In this document: positions 16,286 to 22,756 of the stretch, one piece after another
Position numbering within the stretch: the first letter of the stretch is position 1
Layout of the letters: each line of letters opens with the position of its first letter
Origin: Methanothrix sp.
Lineage (GTDB): Archaea; Halobacteriota; Methanosarcinia; Methanotrichales; Methanotrichaceae
Direction: 5' to 3'
DNA length: 22,756 nucleotides
NCBI GenBank assembly: GCA_003162615.1
Contig: PMNG01000074.1
Span: 1-22,756, forward strand
Made by a program: the position numbers and the translations under genes
The notes under the pieces: generated by a model
Seen by the model: the letters and a program-made list of their open reading frames with translations, nothing else
What the model was told of the DNA's origin: nothing
The model's database searches: none

Positions 16286-18271
16286 TTGGCTGACACAGCA
16301 AAAACGGCTGCTCTGCAGGAAGAAACCAGGATTTTCAACACCCCGCAGGCGGTAATAGAGCAATCCAATGCGTATCAGTGGATGAAGAAGAAGGGCTTCA
16401 AGACTGAGACCGAGATGCGTAAGTGGTGCTCGGATAATTACGTAGAGTTCTGGGATGAGATGGCTAAGACCTATGCTGATTGGTATAAGCCCTACACCAA
16501 GGTCCTCGATGATTCCGGCAAGCCTTACTTCAAGTGGTTCACCGGCGGTAAGATCAATGTAGTCTACAACGCCGTGGACAGGCATGCCAAGTCCGCGAAC
16601 CGGAACAAGGTTGCCTATTACTTCATTGGCGAGCCCGTCGGCGACACCAGGACAATCACCTATAACGATCTTTACAGAGAGGTCAACAAGATGGCCAATG
16701 CGCTCAAGAGCGCAGGCGTGGTAAAGGGAGACAGAGTAGTCGCATACCTCCCCATGATCCCCGAGCTGCCCATCACCATGCTCGCATGCGCCAAGATCGG
16801 AGCCATTCACACCATAGTCTTCTCTGGATTCTCCTCCGGCGGCCTGAACAGCCGCGTGAACGACGCTGAGGCTAAAGTTGTAGTCACAGCCGATGGATTC
16901 TTCAGGCGCGGCAAGCCACTGCCCCTCAAGCCCAACGTAGATGAGGCCTTGAAGACAGCACCATCCGTCAAGAAGGTAGTAGTCGTCAAGAGAACCGGCG
17001 TGGCAGTCCCCATGACTGAGGGACGCGATGTCTTTTACGACGATTTCGTAAAGGGCCAGTCCGCAGAGTGCGAGACCGCTCAGCTCGACCCAGAGGACAG
17101 GCTGTTCATTCTGTACACCTCCGGCACAACCGGCAAGCCCAAGGGTATTGAGCACGTCCACGGTGGATACGCCGTCGCTCCGGCTCAAACTGCCGCCTGG
17201 GTACTGGATATCCATGATCACGATGTCTTCTGGTGCACCGCAGACTGCGGCTGGATCACAGGACACAGCTACGTAGTATACGGCCCACTCTGCCTCGGCG
17301 CCACCAGCATACTGTACGAAGGCTCTCCGGACTTCCCCGACCTGGGCCGCTGGTGGTCCATAATTGAGCAGTACGGCGTTTCCATCCTGTACACCGCACC
17401 CACCGCCATCAGGATGTTCATGAAGACCGGCGAGGCCTTCGTGAAGAAGTATGACCTATCCTCAATCAGGGTCCTGGCATCGGTGGGCGAGCCGCTGAAC
17501 CCAGAGGCCTACATGTGGTATAGGAAGAACATCGGTGCTGACAAGGCCCCAATCATAGACACCTGGTGGCAGACTGAGACAGGATGCCACGTCATCGCTC
17601 CATTGGTGATGACTCCAGAGAAGCCCGGATCAGTTTGCTTCCCGCTACCTGGATTCAACACCGATATATTCGACGAGGATGCCAACTCCGTGCCACTGGG
17701 CTACGGCGGCAACATCGTCCAGAAGACCCCATGGCCAAGCATGCTCCGCGCCTTCTACAAAGACACCGTCAGGTACCAGAAGGAATACTGGGAGATGTAC
17801 TGGCAGACCAAGCCCGGCACATACCTGGCAGGAGACAAGGCCACCCGTGATAAGGACGGCTACTGGTGGATCCAGGGCAGAATCGACGATGTGCTGAAGG
17901 TAGCAGGACACAGGATCTCCAACGCAGAGGTTGAGTCCGCCGCTGTCAGCCATCCCAAGGTAGCTGAGGCAGCAGTCATAGGCCAGCCTGACGAGATCAA
18001 GGGCGAGAAGATCGTCGCCTTCGTCATCCTCAGGGACGGAGTCCAGGAGTCCGAGGACCTGAAGAAGGAGATATCCAAGCACGTCAGGACCGTTCTGGGC
18101 CCAGTCGCTTACCCGGATACAGTCTACTTCGTCAAGGATGTTCCAAAGACCAGGTCCGGAAAGATCATGCGCCGTGTCATCAAGGCCAAGGCCCTTGGAA
18201 AGGAGACCGGCGACCTGTCCGCTCTGGCCAACCCAGAGTCCGTAGACAACATCCCGCGCATCAACCTGTAA
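16286..18271 (+). CDS. acs: Acetyl-CoA synthetase, AMP-forming (copy 2)
   Basis: Second full-length acetyl-CoA synthetase (661 aa). All signature motifs match copy 1: YTSGTTGKPKG, SVGEP, DTWWQTETG, GYWWIQGRIDDVLKVAGHR and PKTRSGKIMRR with catalytic Lys626. TTG at 16286 is preferred over the in-frame ATG at 16280, because that ATG is directly against the GGAGGT site, while TTG has normal spacing and aligns with the copy 1 start. The DNA is visibly richer in C-ending codons (GGC, GCC, GTC, ATC) than copy 1. This would fit high expression, though no expression data are available here. Strong ribosome-binding site, own promoter and own terminator, so it is probably a single-gene unit. Confidence 0.97.
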   Translation: MADTAKTAALQEETRIFNTPQAVIEQSNAYQWMKKKGFKTETEMRKWCSDNYVEFWDEMAKTYADWYKPYTKVLDDSGKPYFKWFTGGKINVVYNAVDRHAKSANRNKVAYYFIGEPVGDTRTITYNDLYREVNKMANALKSAGVVKGDRVVAYLPMIPELPITMLACAKIGAIHTIVFSGFSSGGLNSRVNDAEAKVVVTADGFFRRGKPLPLKPNVDEALKTAPSVKKVVVVKRTGVAVPMTEGRDVFYDDFVKGQSAECETAQLDPEDRLFILYTSGTTGKPKGIEHVHGGYAVAPAQTAAWVLDIHDHDVFWCTADCGWITGHSYVVYGPLCLGATSILYEGSPDFPDLGRWWSIIEQYGVSILYTAPTAIRMFMKTGEAFVKKYDLSSIRVLASVGEPLNPEAYMWYRKNIGADKAPIIDTWWQTETGCHVIAPLVMTPEKPGSVCFPLPGFNTDIFDEDANSVPLGYGGNIVQKTPWPSMLRAFYKDTVRYQKEYWEMYWQTKPGTYLAGDKATRDKDGYWWIQGRIDDVLKVAGHRISNAEVESAAVSHPKVAEAAVIGQPDEIKGEKIVAFVILRDGVQESEDLKKEISKHVRTVLGPVAYPDTVYFVKDVPKTRSGKIMRRVIKAKALGKETGDLSALANPESVDNIPRINL

Positions 18272-18295
18272 GCGGGATATCACCCTCTTTTTTTT
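18251..18295 (+). terminator. acs2 terminator spanning the stop codon
   Basis: ATCCCGC (18251-18257, coding) pairs with GCGGGAT (18272-18278) directly after the TAA; eight T follow at 18288-18295. Confidence 0.7.
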
Positions 18296-18436
18296 GTCGT
18301 CCTTCTCAGTCTGAAGGCTTTATCCAACTGCTTGACGACGTCATTTCATCCAAAAACTATTTCGTGAGGTTATGCCAATAGTCAGCCACGGCTTAAGGAG
18401 TTTAAAGCGGGGAACTAGATAGCGGAGCTAGATTTA

Positions 18437-18556
18437 ATGAATAAAGCGATGCGTATGAAGCCAGGAGGCCAAATATCGCTCACAGTTGGTGATATAACAC
18501 TCTATCCAGTTGAGATTCAAATTAATGATACAGAGAGTTCTTATGAGGCAATTTGA
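18437..18556 (+). CDS. 39-codon ORF coupled to the Mrr-like gene
   Basis: Too short to be assigned. It starts with ATG at 18437 (other in-frame ATG codons at 18449 and 18455) and reads MNKAMRMKPGGQISLTVGD..., with a beta-strand-like pattern, ending DTESSYEAI. Its TGA overlaps the next ATG (TGATG, 18554-18558), a classical translational-coupling arrangement that supports it as a real, or once real, partner of the nuclease gene. It could be a remnant of a longer gene; stop codons lie upstream in other frames. Confidence 0.45.
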   Translation: MNKAMRMKPGGQISLTVGDITLYPVEIQINDTESSYEAI

Positions 18557-19515
18557 TGGACATTATTTTTCATTATCCACCAGAATTGATGAGTCTTCTA
18601 ATTGATACGATCCCCCGCATCTGTCGAGCAAAAAAGGACGTTTTACTTTTCTTCAAAGGTGCAGGGGTCGATTCTGCTCTAACAAATGACCTTGCTATTC
18701 GATTGAAGAAAGACAAGGACAGCATCAATAAGTATGAGATAGCCCGAACAGTGCTTTCCAGGCTCAATGAAAAGGGAGACGCAACCCTGAGTGAGCGACG
18801 AGAAATATTAAAGCGCATTACAGAGATAGAGGATTTCTCAACTTGCTGGCCCGAGGATCGATGGGAAGCAAAAGGTTTTGTTTCCGAAATTAGACGGGTA
18901 ATTAATGTTAAAGATTCATTTACACGGATGAATCAAGAACGTGAGGCAGAGCAGAAAAAGCGTCTAATTGAGCAGCAAGCGAAGATGGACGAAGTGCAAC
19001 GACAAAGAGCAGAACTAGCAGCAATAAGAAAAGATCTTTCTGCGCTATTCGGTGAAAATAACAACCAAAAACGTGGCAAGGCCCTCGAAGGTGTTCTTAA
19101 TCGTCTTTTCGAAGCTGGGGGAATCCTAATTCGAGAAGCATTTACATTAAAAGGACTTCACGGAGAGGGCATTATTGAGCAAATTGATGGAGTTATTGAA
19201 ATTGAAGGAAATTTATATATTGTTGAAATGAAATAGTGGCAGGAACCTTTAGGGGTCAACGAGGTCTCCCAACACCTTGTTAGAATATTCAATCGAGGAC
19301 AAACAGGTGGTATAATTATTTCAGCATCCGGTTATACCGGGCCGGCCATAACCGTATGTAGGGATGCACTTCATTCTAAAGTAGTAGTTCTTTGTAAATT
19401 AGAAGAAATCGTGTTATTACTTGAAAAAGAGATGGAGCTAAGAGCATTTTTAAAATCAAAAATCAATGCCGCAAAAATGGATAAAAATCCAATGCATGAG
19501 CCGTTAAATAGATGA
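18556..19515 (+). pseudogene. Mrr-like restriction endonuclease gene interrupted by in-frame TAG
   Basis: Reading from ATG 18556, the frame is open for 226 codons to TAG at 19234-19236. It then continues open in the same frame to TGA at 19513, for a total of 319 codons including the TAG. N-terminal helical region; charged coiled-coil at about 115-165 (NQEREAEQKKRLIEQQ); then a PD-(D/E)xK nuclease domain: GKALEGVLNRLFEAGG, QIDGVIEIEG (acidic residue) and IVEMK (ExK). The sequence after the stop, WQEPLGVNEVSQHLVRIF, is the expected continuation of Mrr-type domains. From memory of this family a Trp is expected at the stop, so TGG to TAG is the simplest event. The truncated product would keep ExK but lose the rest of the domain. 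Base composition is more AT-rich than the flanking acs genes. Confidence 0.8.
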
Positions 19516-19529
19516 TATAAAGAGCCTAA

Positions 19530-19735
19530 GAGACCAGTTTATTGAACTTAGCGAAGTATCTTTACGATGCCCTAGAGCTAATGATAGCGCAGTAAAAGTT
19601 TTGGGGCGATGAGACCCTGCGGCAGATTGCCCGAGAGCTGGTTGAAGCAGTTCGGAAGAATGTGACTATTGACTGGACGGTGAAAGAATCAGCCAGAGCA
19701 AAATTGCGGGTCATTGTGCGGAGACTGGATGGACT
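19530..19735 (+). pseudogene. Remnant of HsdR (type I restriction subunit), C-terminal part
   Basis: The clear stretch is 19605-19733, which reads GDETLRQIARELVEAVRKNV, then TIDWTVKESARAKLRVIVRR. This is the conserved C-terminal segment of type I restriction enzyme R subunits. Just upstream, another frame gives NDSAVKVLG, and before it RDQFIELSEV with a broken FYDALEL, all expected for HsdR, so at least two small indels separate the parts. No N-terminal helicase or nuclease region is present. A dead fragment of a once larger restriction locus. Confidence 0.75.
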
Positions 19736-19737
19736 AG

Positions 19738-19860
19738 CCCCAACGATTATCCCAACAAGGTCTACTTCGTCAAGGACGTCCCCAAGACCAAGTCAGGCAA
19801 GATCGTGCGCCAGTCATCAAGGATGAGGCCTTGGAAAGGAGATTGGCGACCTGTTTGCTT
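19738..19860 (+). pseudogene. Remnant of a further acetyl-CoA synthetase gene (C-terminal end)
   Basis: 19758-19815 reads KVYFVKDVPKTKSGKIVRQ, the acetyl-CoA synthetase C-terminal signature with its catalytic Lys. DNA after it still aligns with acs2 (VIKAKALGKETGDLSA region) if one base is restored near 19812 and another near 19830. It is not a copy of either neighbour: KTKSGKIVR differs from KTRSGKIMR (acs1, acs2) and from KNKAGKPVR (acs3). The junction with the HsdR remnant lies within about 19731-19760. Confidence 0.75.
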
Positions 19861-20182
19861 TTGGTACGATCGACATTTCTAGAGAACGCTTGTTTTCCTC
19901 ATGATTTTCGTTTCCGACTCTAATTTGCGTTCATTTCTTTAACAAAGATCTACATCTATAATTCTAGGCAAAAATCTACTAATAAAGAACATTAACAACG
20001 AAATGATTTTAAATCGAAAACATAATCATAAATTGAGCGCGACAAATTTTATATCTATTGATATCATTGGTAAAACATCGTTTAAAAGGCATCGAAGAAT
20101 TTAATCAATTTTACACGATAAAATGACTTTCATTAGACATTTCGGTGCCTTGAAAGATGTATAAGAAATAAGGCGATTCAAA
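19861..20182 (+). promoter_or_regulatory. acs3 promoter and leader region
   Basis: AT-rich, no gene seen. TTTTATAT at 20047-20054 is the best TATA candidate, implying a leader of about 105-110 bases; a second AT-rich candidate (TTTAAAA) lies near 20081. The start is preceded by AAGGCGATTC, a weak ribosome-binding site compared with acs1 and acs2. Confidence 0.4.
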
Positions 20183-22156
20183 ATGACAAACGAAACGACA
20201 GGAAAAGATGTTCAGGCTGAGGAAAAGAGGCTATACCTCCCGCCTCATGACCTGGTCGAGAACTCTAATGTCATGCAGTGGATGAGGAAGAAGGGTTTCA
20301 AGACTGAAGCAGAGATGCGCACCTGGACGAGCGAGAACTACGTCGAGTTCTGGGACGAGATGGCGAAGACATACGCAGACTGGTTTGAGCCGTACAAGGC
20401 CACCCTGGAATGGAAGCCGCCAATCGCCAAATGGTTTGTTGGAGGCAAGTGCAACGTTGCTTACAACGCCGTCGAAAGGCACGCGAATTCCTGGAGAAGG
20501 AACAAGGTCGCATACATCTTCGTGGGCGAGCCTGTCGGAGACGTACGCAAGATCACCTACTTCGAGCTAAACAGGGAGGTCAACCGCTGCGCCAATGCCC
20601 TCAAGGCCATGGGCATAAAGAAGGGCGACCGTGTGGGCATTTATCTCCCCATGATCCCCGAGCTGCCCATAGCCATGCTGGCTTGTGCCAAGATCGGAGC
20701 CATTCATGTAGTCGTATTTTCTGGATTTTCTGCTTCCGCCATTCGAGACCGTCTAGAAGACTGTGAGCCAAAGGCGCTGGTCACCTGCGATGGCTCTTAC
20801 CGCAGGGGAAAACCCATCATGACCAAAGGCCAGGCTGATGAGGCCATCGAGGGCTTGAAGAGCATCCAGAAGGTCGTAGTAGTAAAGAGGAACGGCCAGG
20901 AGATCCCAATGAATGCGGGAAGGGACGTGGGTTGGGATGACTTTGTAAAGGGCCAATCCGGCTCCTGCGAGTCTGTGCCCATGGACCCAGAGGATCCGCT
21001 GTTCATTCTTTACACCGCTGGCACAGCCGGCAAGCCTCGTGGCATAGTACACGCTCACGGAGGCTTCTGTGTGGGTCCGGCCTTCACTACCTCTTGGGTC
21101 TTCGATATCAAAGACACTGATGTGTATTGGTCAACTGCGGACATCGGATGGATCACCGGGCATAGCTACATCGCCTACGGCCCGTTGTGTTTGGGGGCTA
21201 CTAGCATAATGTACGAGGGCTCGCCCAACTACCCGGATTTCGGAAGATGGTTCCAGATAATCGAGGAGTACGGGGTCTCTGTTATTTACACCGCCCCAAC
21301 TGCCATCAGGATGTTCATGAACGAAGGACCCGAATGGCCACAGAAGTATGACTTGAGCACAGTACGGCTTATGGGCTCGGTCGGAGAGGCCATGAACCCG
21401 GATGCCTTCGTATGGTGGCGCAGGTATGTGGGCAACGGGTCCGCGCCCATCATGGATACCTGGTTCCAGAGCGAAACGGGATCCCAGGTCATAGCGCCCT
21501 TGCCTATAACTCCCCTTAAGCCGGGATCGCCCAGTTTCGCCCTGCCAGGGTACAACGTGGAGGTAGTAGACGATGCTGGCAAGCCAGTGCCTGCTGACAC
21601 CCCGGGAAACATAGTCCTGACCGAGCCCTGGCCTTCTATGCTTAGGACGGTTTACAAGGACCCGGCAATGTATCGGGAGACGTACTGGTCAACCTTCCCT
21701 GGAAAGTACATTTCTGGAGACAAGGCCAGAGTGGACAGCGACGGTTACATCTGGGCAATGGGTCGAGCTGACGACGTCCTTAAGGTGGCGGGACATCGGA
21801 TCTCCAATGCAGAGGTAGAGGCCTCGGCTGATAAGCATCCTGCCGTAGCCTGCACGGCTGTCATCGGCAAGCCGGACAAGGTCAAGGGAGAGAACATCGT
21901 TGTCTTCGCCATCCTGAAACCGGGATTCAATGGAGATGCAAACCTGCAGAAGGACATCAAGAACTTCGTACGTAAGACCTTGGGTCCGATAGCCATCCCA
22001 TCGGATGTCATCTTTGTGAAGGACATCCCCAAGAACAAGGCGGGAAAGCCCGTCCGCAATCTGATCAAGGCCAAAGCTCTTGGACAGAACTTAGGGGATA
22101 CTTCGGCAGTGTCCAACCCAGACGCGATAAACGACATTCCGCTCATCGCCAAATGA
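20183..22156 (+). CDS. acs: Divergent AMP-forming acetyl-CoA synthetase (copy 3)
   Basis: Full-length member of the family (657 aa), alignable throughout with copies 1 and 2. Several signature positions differ. The P-loop is YTAGTAGKPRG (277-287) instead of YTSGTTGKPKG. SVGEA (399-403) replaces SVGEP. DTWFQSETG (425-433) replaces DTWWQTETG, putting Phe428 at the Trp that lines the acetate pocket. PKNKAGKPVRN (616-626) replaces PKTRSGKIMRR, keeping Lys622. GWITGHSY and the GRADDVLKVAGHR hinge are retained. It is probably still an adenylating enzyme, but kinetics, acyl specificity or regulation by Lys acetylation may differ. It starts with ATG, not TTG, and has a weaker ribosome-binding site than the other copies. 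Confidence 0.93.
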   Translation: MTNETTGKDVQAEEKRLYLPPHDLVENSNVMQWMRKKGFKTEAEMRTWTSENYVEFWDEMAKTYADWFEPYKATLEWKPPIAKWFVGGKCNVAYNAVERHANSWRRNKVAYIFVGEPVGDVRKITYFELNREVNRCANALKAMGIKKGDRVGIYLPMIPELPIAMLACAKIGAIHVVVFSGFSASAIRDRLEDCEPKALVTCDGSYRRGKPIMTKGQADEAIEGLKSIQKVVVVKRNGQEIPMNAGRDVGWDDFVKGQSGSCESVPMDPEDPLFILYTAGTAGKPRGIVHAHGGFCVGPAFTTSWVFDIKDTDVYWSTADIGWITGHSYIAYGPLCLGATSIMYEGSPNYPDFGRWFQIIEEYGVSVIYTAPTAIRMFMNEGPEWPQKYDLSTVRLMGSVGEAMNPDAFVWWRRYVGNGSAPIMDTWFQSETGSQVIAPLPITPLKPGSPSFALPGYNVEVVDDAGKPVPADTPGNIVLTEPWPSMLRTVYKDPAMYRETYWSTFPGKYISGDKARVDSDGYIWAMGRADDVLKVAGHRISNAEVEASADKHPAVACTAVIGKPDKVKGENIVVFAILKPGFNGDANLQKDIKNFVRKTLGPIAIPSDVIFVKDIPKNKAGKPVRNLIKAKALGQNLGDTSAVSNPDAINDIPLIAK

Positions 22157-22171
22157 GCGGATTAAATTTTT
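22138..22171 (+). terminator. acs3 terminator spanning the stop codon
   Basis: TCCGCTCAT (22138-22146, coding) pairs perfectly with ATGAGCGGA (22153-22161), which contains the TGA stop (22154-22156); loop of 6 bases, then a TTTTT run. Confidence 0.65.
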
Positions 22172-22223
22172 CAGCGATATTGATGAAATGCCATACGTCA
22201 AAAACGTGAACAAAAGTTTTAGC

Positions 22224-22613
22224 TTAGCTGCACCCGCAGTCTCTATCCTCGTGACCACAGCCGTCGTCGCTATTGTGTTCGCAAGATTCCGCGTCGTGAT
22301 CGCAGGTGTCGGCGTGGCCGCATGCGTCGCAGCCTGAAACATCGTCCAATGGACCGCGAATGATGAATCCAGTCCCGAGCTCGTCGTTCACATAGTCGAC
22401 AATAGTCTCTCTGAGCAGCTCTGTGTCCTGTGGGCCCATATGGATCTTCACTCCGTTGCTCTCGAAGACTACATCGTCCTTCTCCTGATCGCCCAGAGCC
22501 AGACCGTAGTTCGCTCCACTGGAGTCTATGGCGGCCAGGAACATCCGTATTACCTTTCCTTCTGCCTGACTGCGCTTAATCATAGCGGCTGCAGCATCTG
22601 TGACCTCTATCAT
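22224..22613 (-). CDS. HesB/IscA-like protein with Cys/His-rich C-terminal tail
   Basis: The N-terminal 92 residues match the HesB/IscA fold (MIEVTDAAAAMIKR, GKVIRMFLAA, SSGANYGLALGDQEKDD, GFIIRGP), closest to the HesB-like (seleno)protein group of methanogens. The position usually occupied by Cys or Sec before SG is Ser here (DSSGANYG, about residue 31). After residue 92 comes a 37-residue tail with 7 Cys (95, 98, 104, 111, 119, 126, 128), 4 His and many Asp/Glu, which looks metal-binding. A role as Fe-S carrier or metal store is inference. Start ATG 22613 behind a TATA box; short leader, no clear ribosome-binding site. Monocistronic, converging on acs3. Confidence 0.85.
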   Translation of the reverse strand: MIEVTDAAAAMIKRSQAEGKVIRMFLAAIDSSGANYGLALGDQEKDDVVFESNGVKIHMGPQDTELLRETIVDYVNDELGTGFIIRGPLDDVSGCDACGHADTCDHDAESCEHNSDDGCGHEDRDCGCS

Positions 22614-22650
22614 ATAGAACGCTCCAGATCTTATATCTCAAAACAACTCT

Positions 22651-22658
22651 TATTTAAA
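22651..22658 (-). promoter_or_regulatory. TATA box for the HesB-like gene
   Basis: TTTAAATA on the minus strand, about 40 bases before the ATG, predicting a leader of about 15 bases. Confidence 0.45.
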
Positions 22659-22700
22659 CAATCTTGAACCGGGGTCTATCCCGGAGGACTAGCCGTGAAG

Positions 22701-22710
22701 ATTTATAAAG
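22701..22710 (+). promoter_or_regulatory. TATA box for the gene at the window edge
   Basis: ATTTATAAAG, about 25-30 bases before an ATG at 22733; spacing suits a leaderless or very short-leader transcript. Confidence 0.4.
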
Positions 22711-22732
22711 TATGCAGGCGATAAAGAAGCTG

Positions 22733-22756
22733 ATGTATACCAGAGATGTACTTCTC
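22733..22756 (+). CDS. Start of an unidentified gene, cut by the window end
   Basis: ATG at 22733 followed by seven open codons (MYTRDVLL) to the edge. Supported only by the preceding TATA box. Product unknown. Confidence 0.3.

Noticed and set aside
16130..17266. Long minus-strand open frame opposite acs2 (378 codons)
   Set aside because: It is a frame shadow of acs2. The plus-strand gene has full family motifs; the shadow has no recognisable domain and no ribosome-binding site.
17645..18283. Minus-strand open frame of 212 codons opposite the acs2 end
   Set aside because: Another shadow produced by the codon bias of acs2; no motifs.
19234..19236. TAG as a pyrrolysine codon in the Mrr-like gene
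   Set aside because: TAG ends normal genes in this window (the RNA methyltransferase at 4419 and the MiaB-like gene at 13412), no pyl genes are seen, and the position is best explained by a mutated Trp codon in a decaying locus.

Overview
The window looks like chromosomal DNA from an acetate-using methanogenic archaeon of the Methanothrix (Methanosaeta) type. The clues are three full-length AMP-forming acetyl-CoA synthetase genes in one array, genes for coenzyme F420 (cofH) and methanofuran (mfnA) synthesis, archaeal-style proteins (small TRAM proteins, archaeal CobT family, a PGF-CTERM surface protein), TATA-box promoters, GGAGGT/GGTGA ribosome-binding sites and frequent TTG starts. The genus is an inference from this gene set; no rRNA or other marker gene is present.

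Layout. 1-1570: a small secreted Tyr/Cys/Pro-rich protein converges on an orphan phosphate-binding protein (pstS). 1846-2680: a broken gene with two single-base deletions. 2855-5318 (minus): a tight operon of an RNA m5C methyltransferase, a separate PUA-like RNA-binding protein and cofH. 5480-5955 (plus): two tandem TRAM-domain proteins. 6017-9438 (minus): PEP synthase and tyrosine decarboxylase MfnA, coupled by a 4-base overlap. 9567-13412 (plus): moeA, a CobT-family protein and a MiaB-like tRNA methylthiotransferase, each apparently with its own promoter. 13875-22156 (plus): the acs array. 22224-22613 (minus): a HesB/IscA-like protein with a Cys/His-rich tail. The window ends in the first codons of another plus-strand gene.

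The acs array is the centrepiece. acs1 and acs2 are close paralogues with TTG starts behind strong ribosome-binding sites and long predicted leaders. acs3 keeps the overall fold motifs but differs at several active-site positions. Each acs stop codon lies in or directly beside a hairpin that is followed by a T-run. Between acs2 and acs3 lies a scar: a 39-codon ORF coupled by TGATG to an Mrr-like nuclease gene that is cut by an in-frame TAG right after its catalytic Lys, then a frameshifted remnant of a type I restriction subunit (HsdR C-terminus), then a frameshifted C-terminal fragment of a further acs copy. This suggests that a fourth acs gene was once present and that a defence locus was inserted here and decayed.

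Together the genes serve acetate activation (acs), gluconeogenesis from acetate (ppsA), methanogenic cofactors (cofH, mfnA, the cobamide gene, moeA) and translation/RNA modification. I saw no CRISPR array, tRNA, rRNA or intact insertion sequence.
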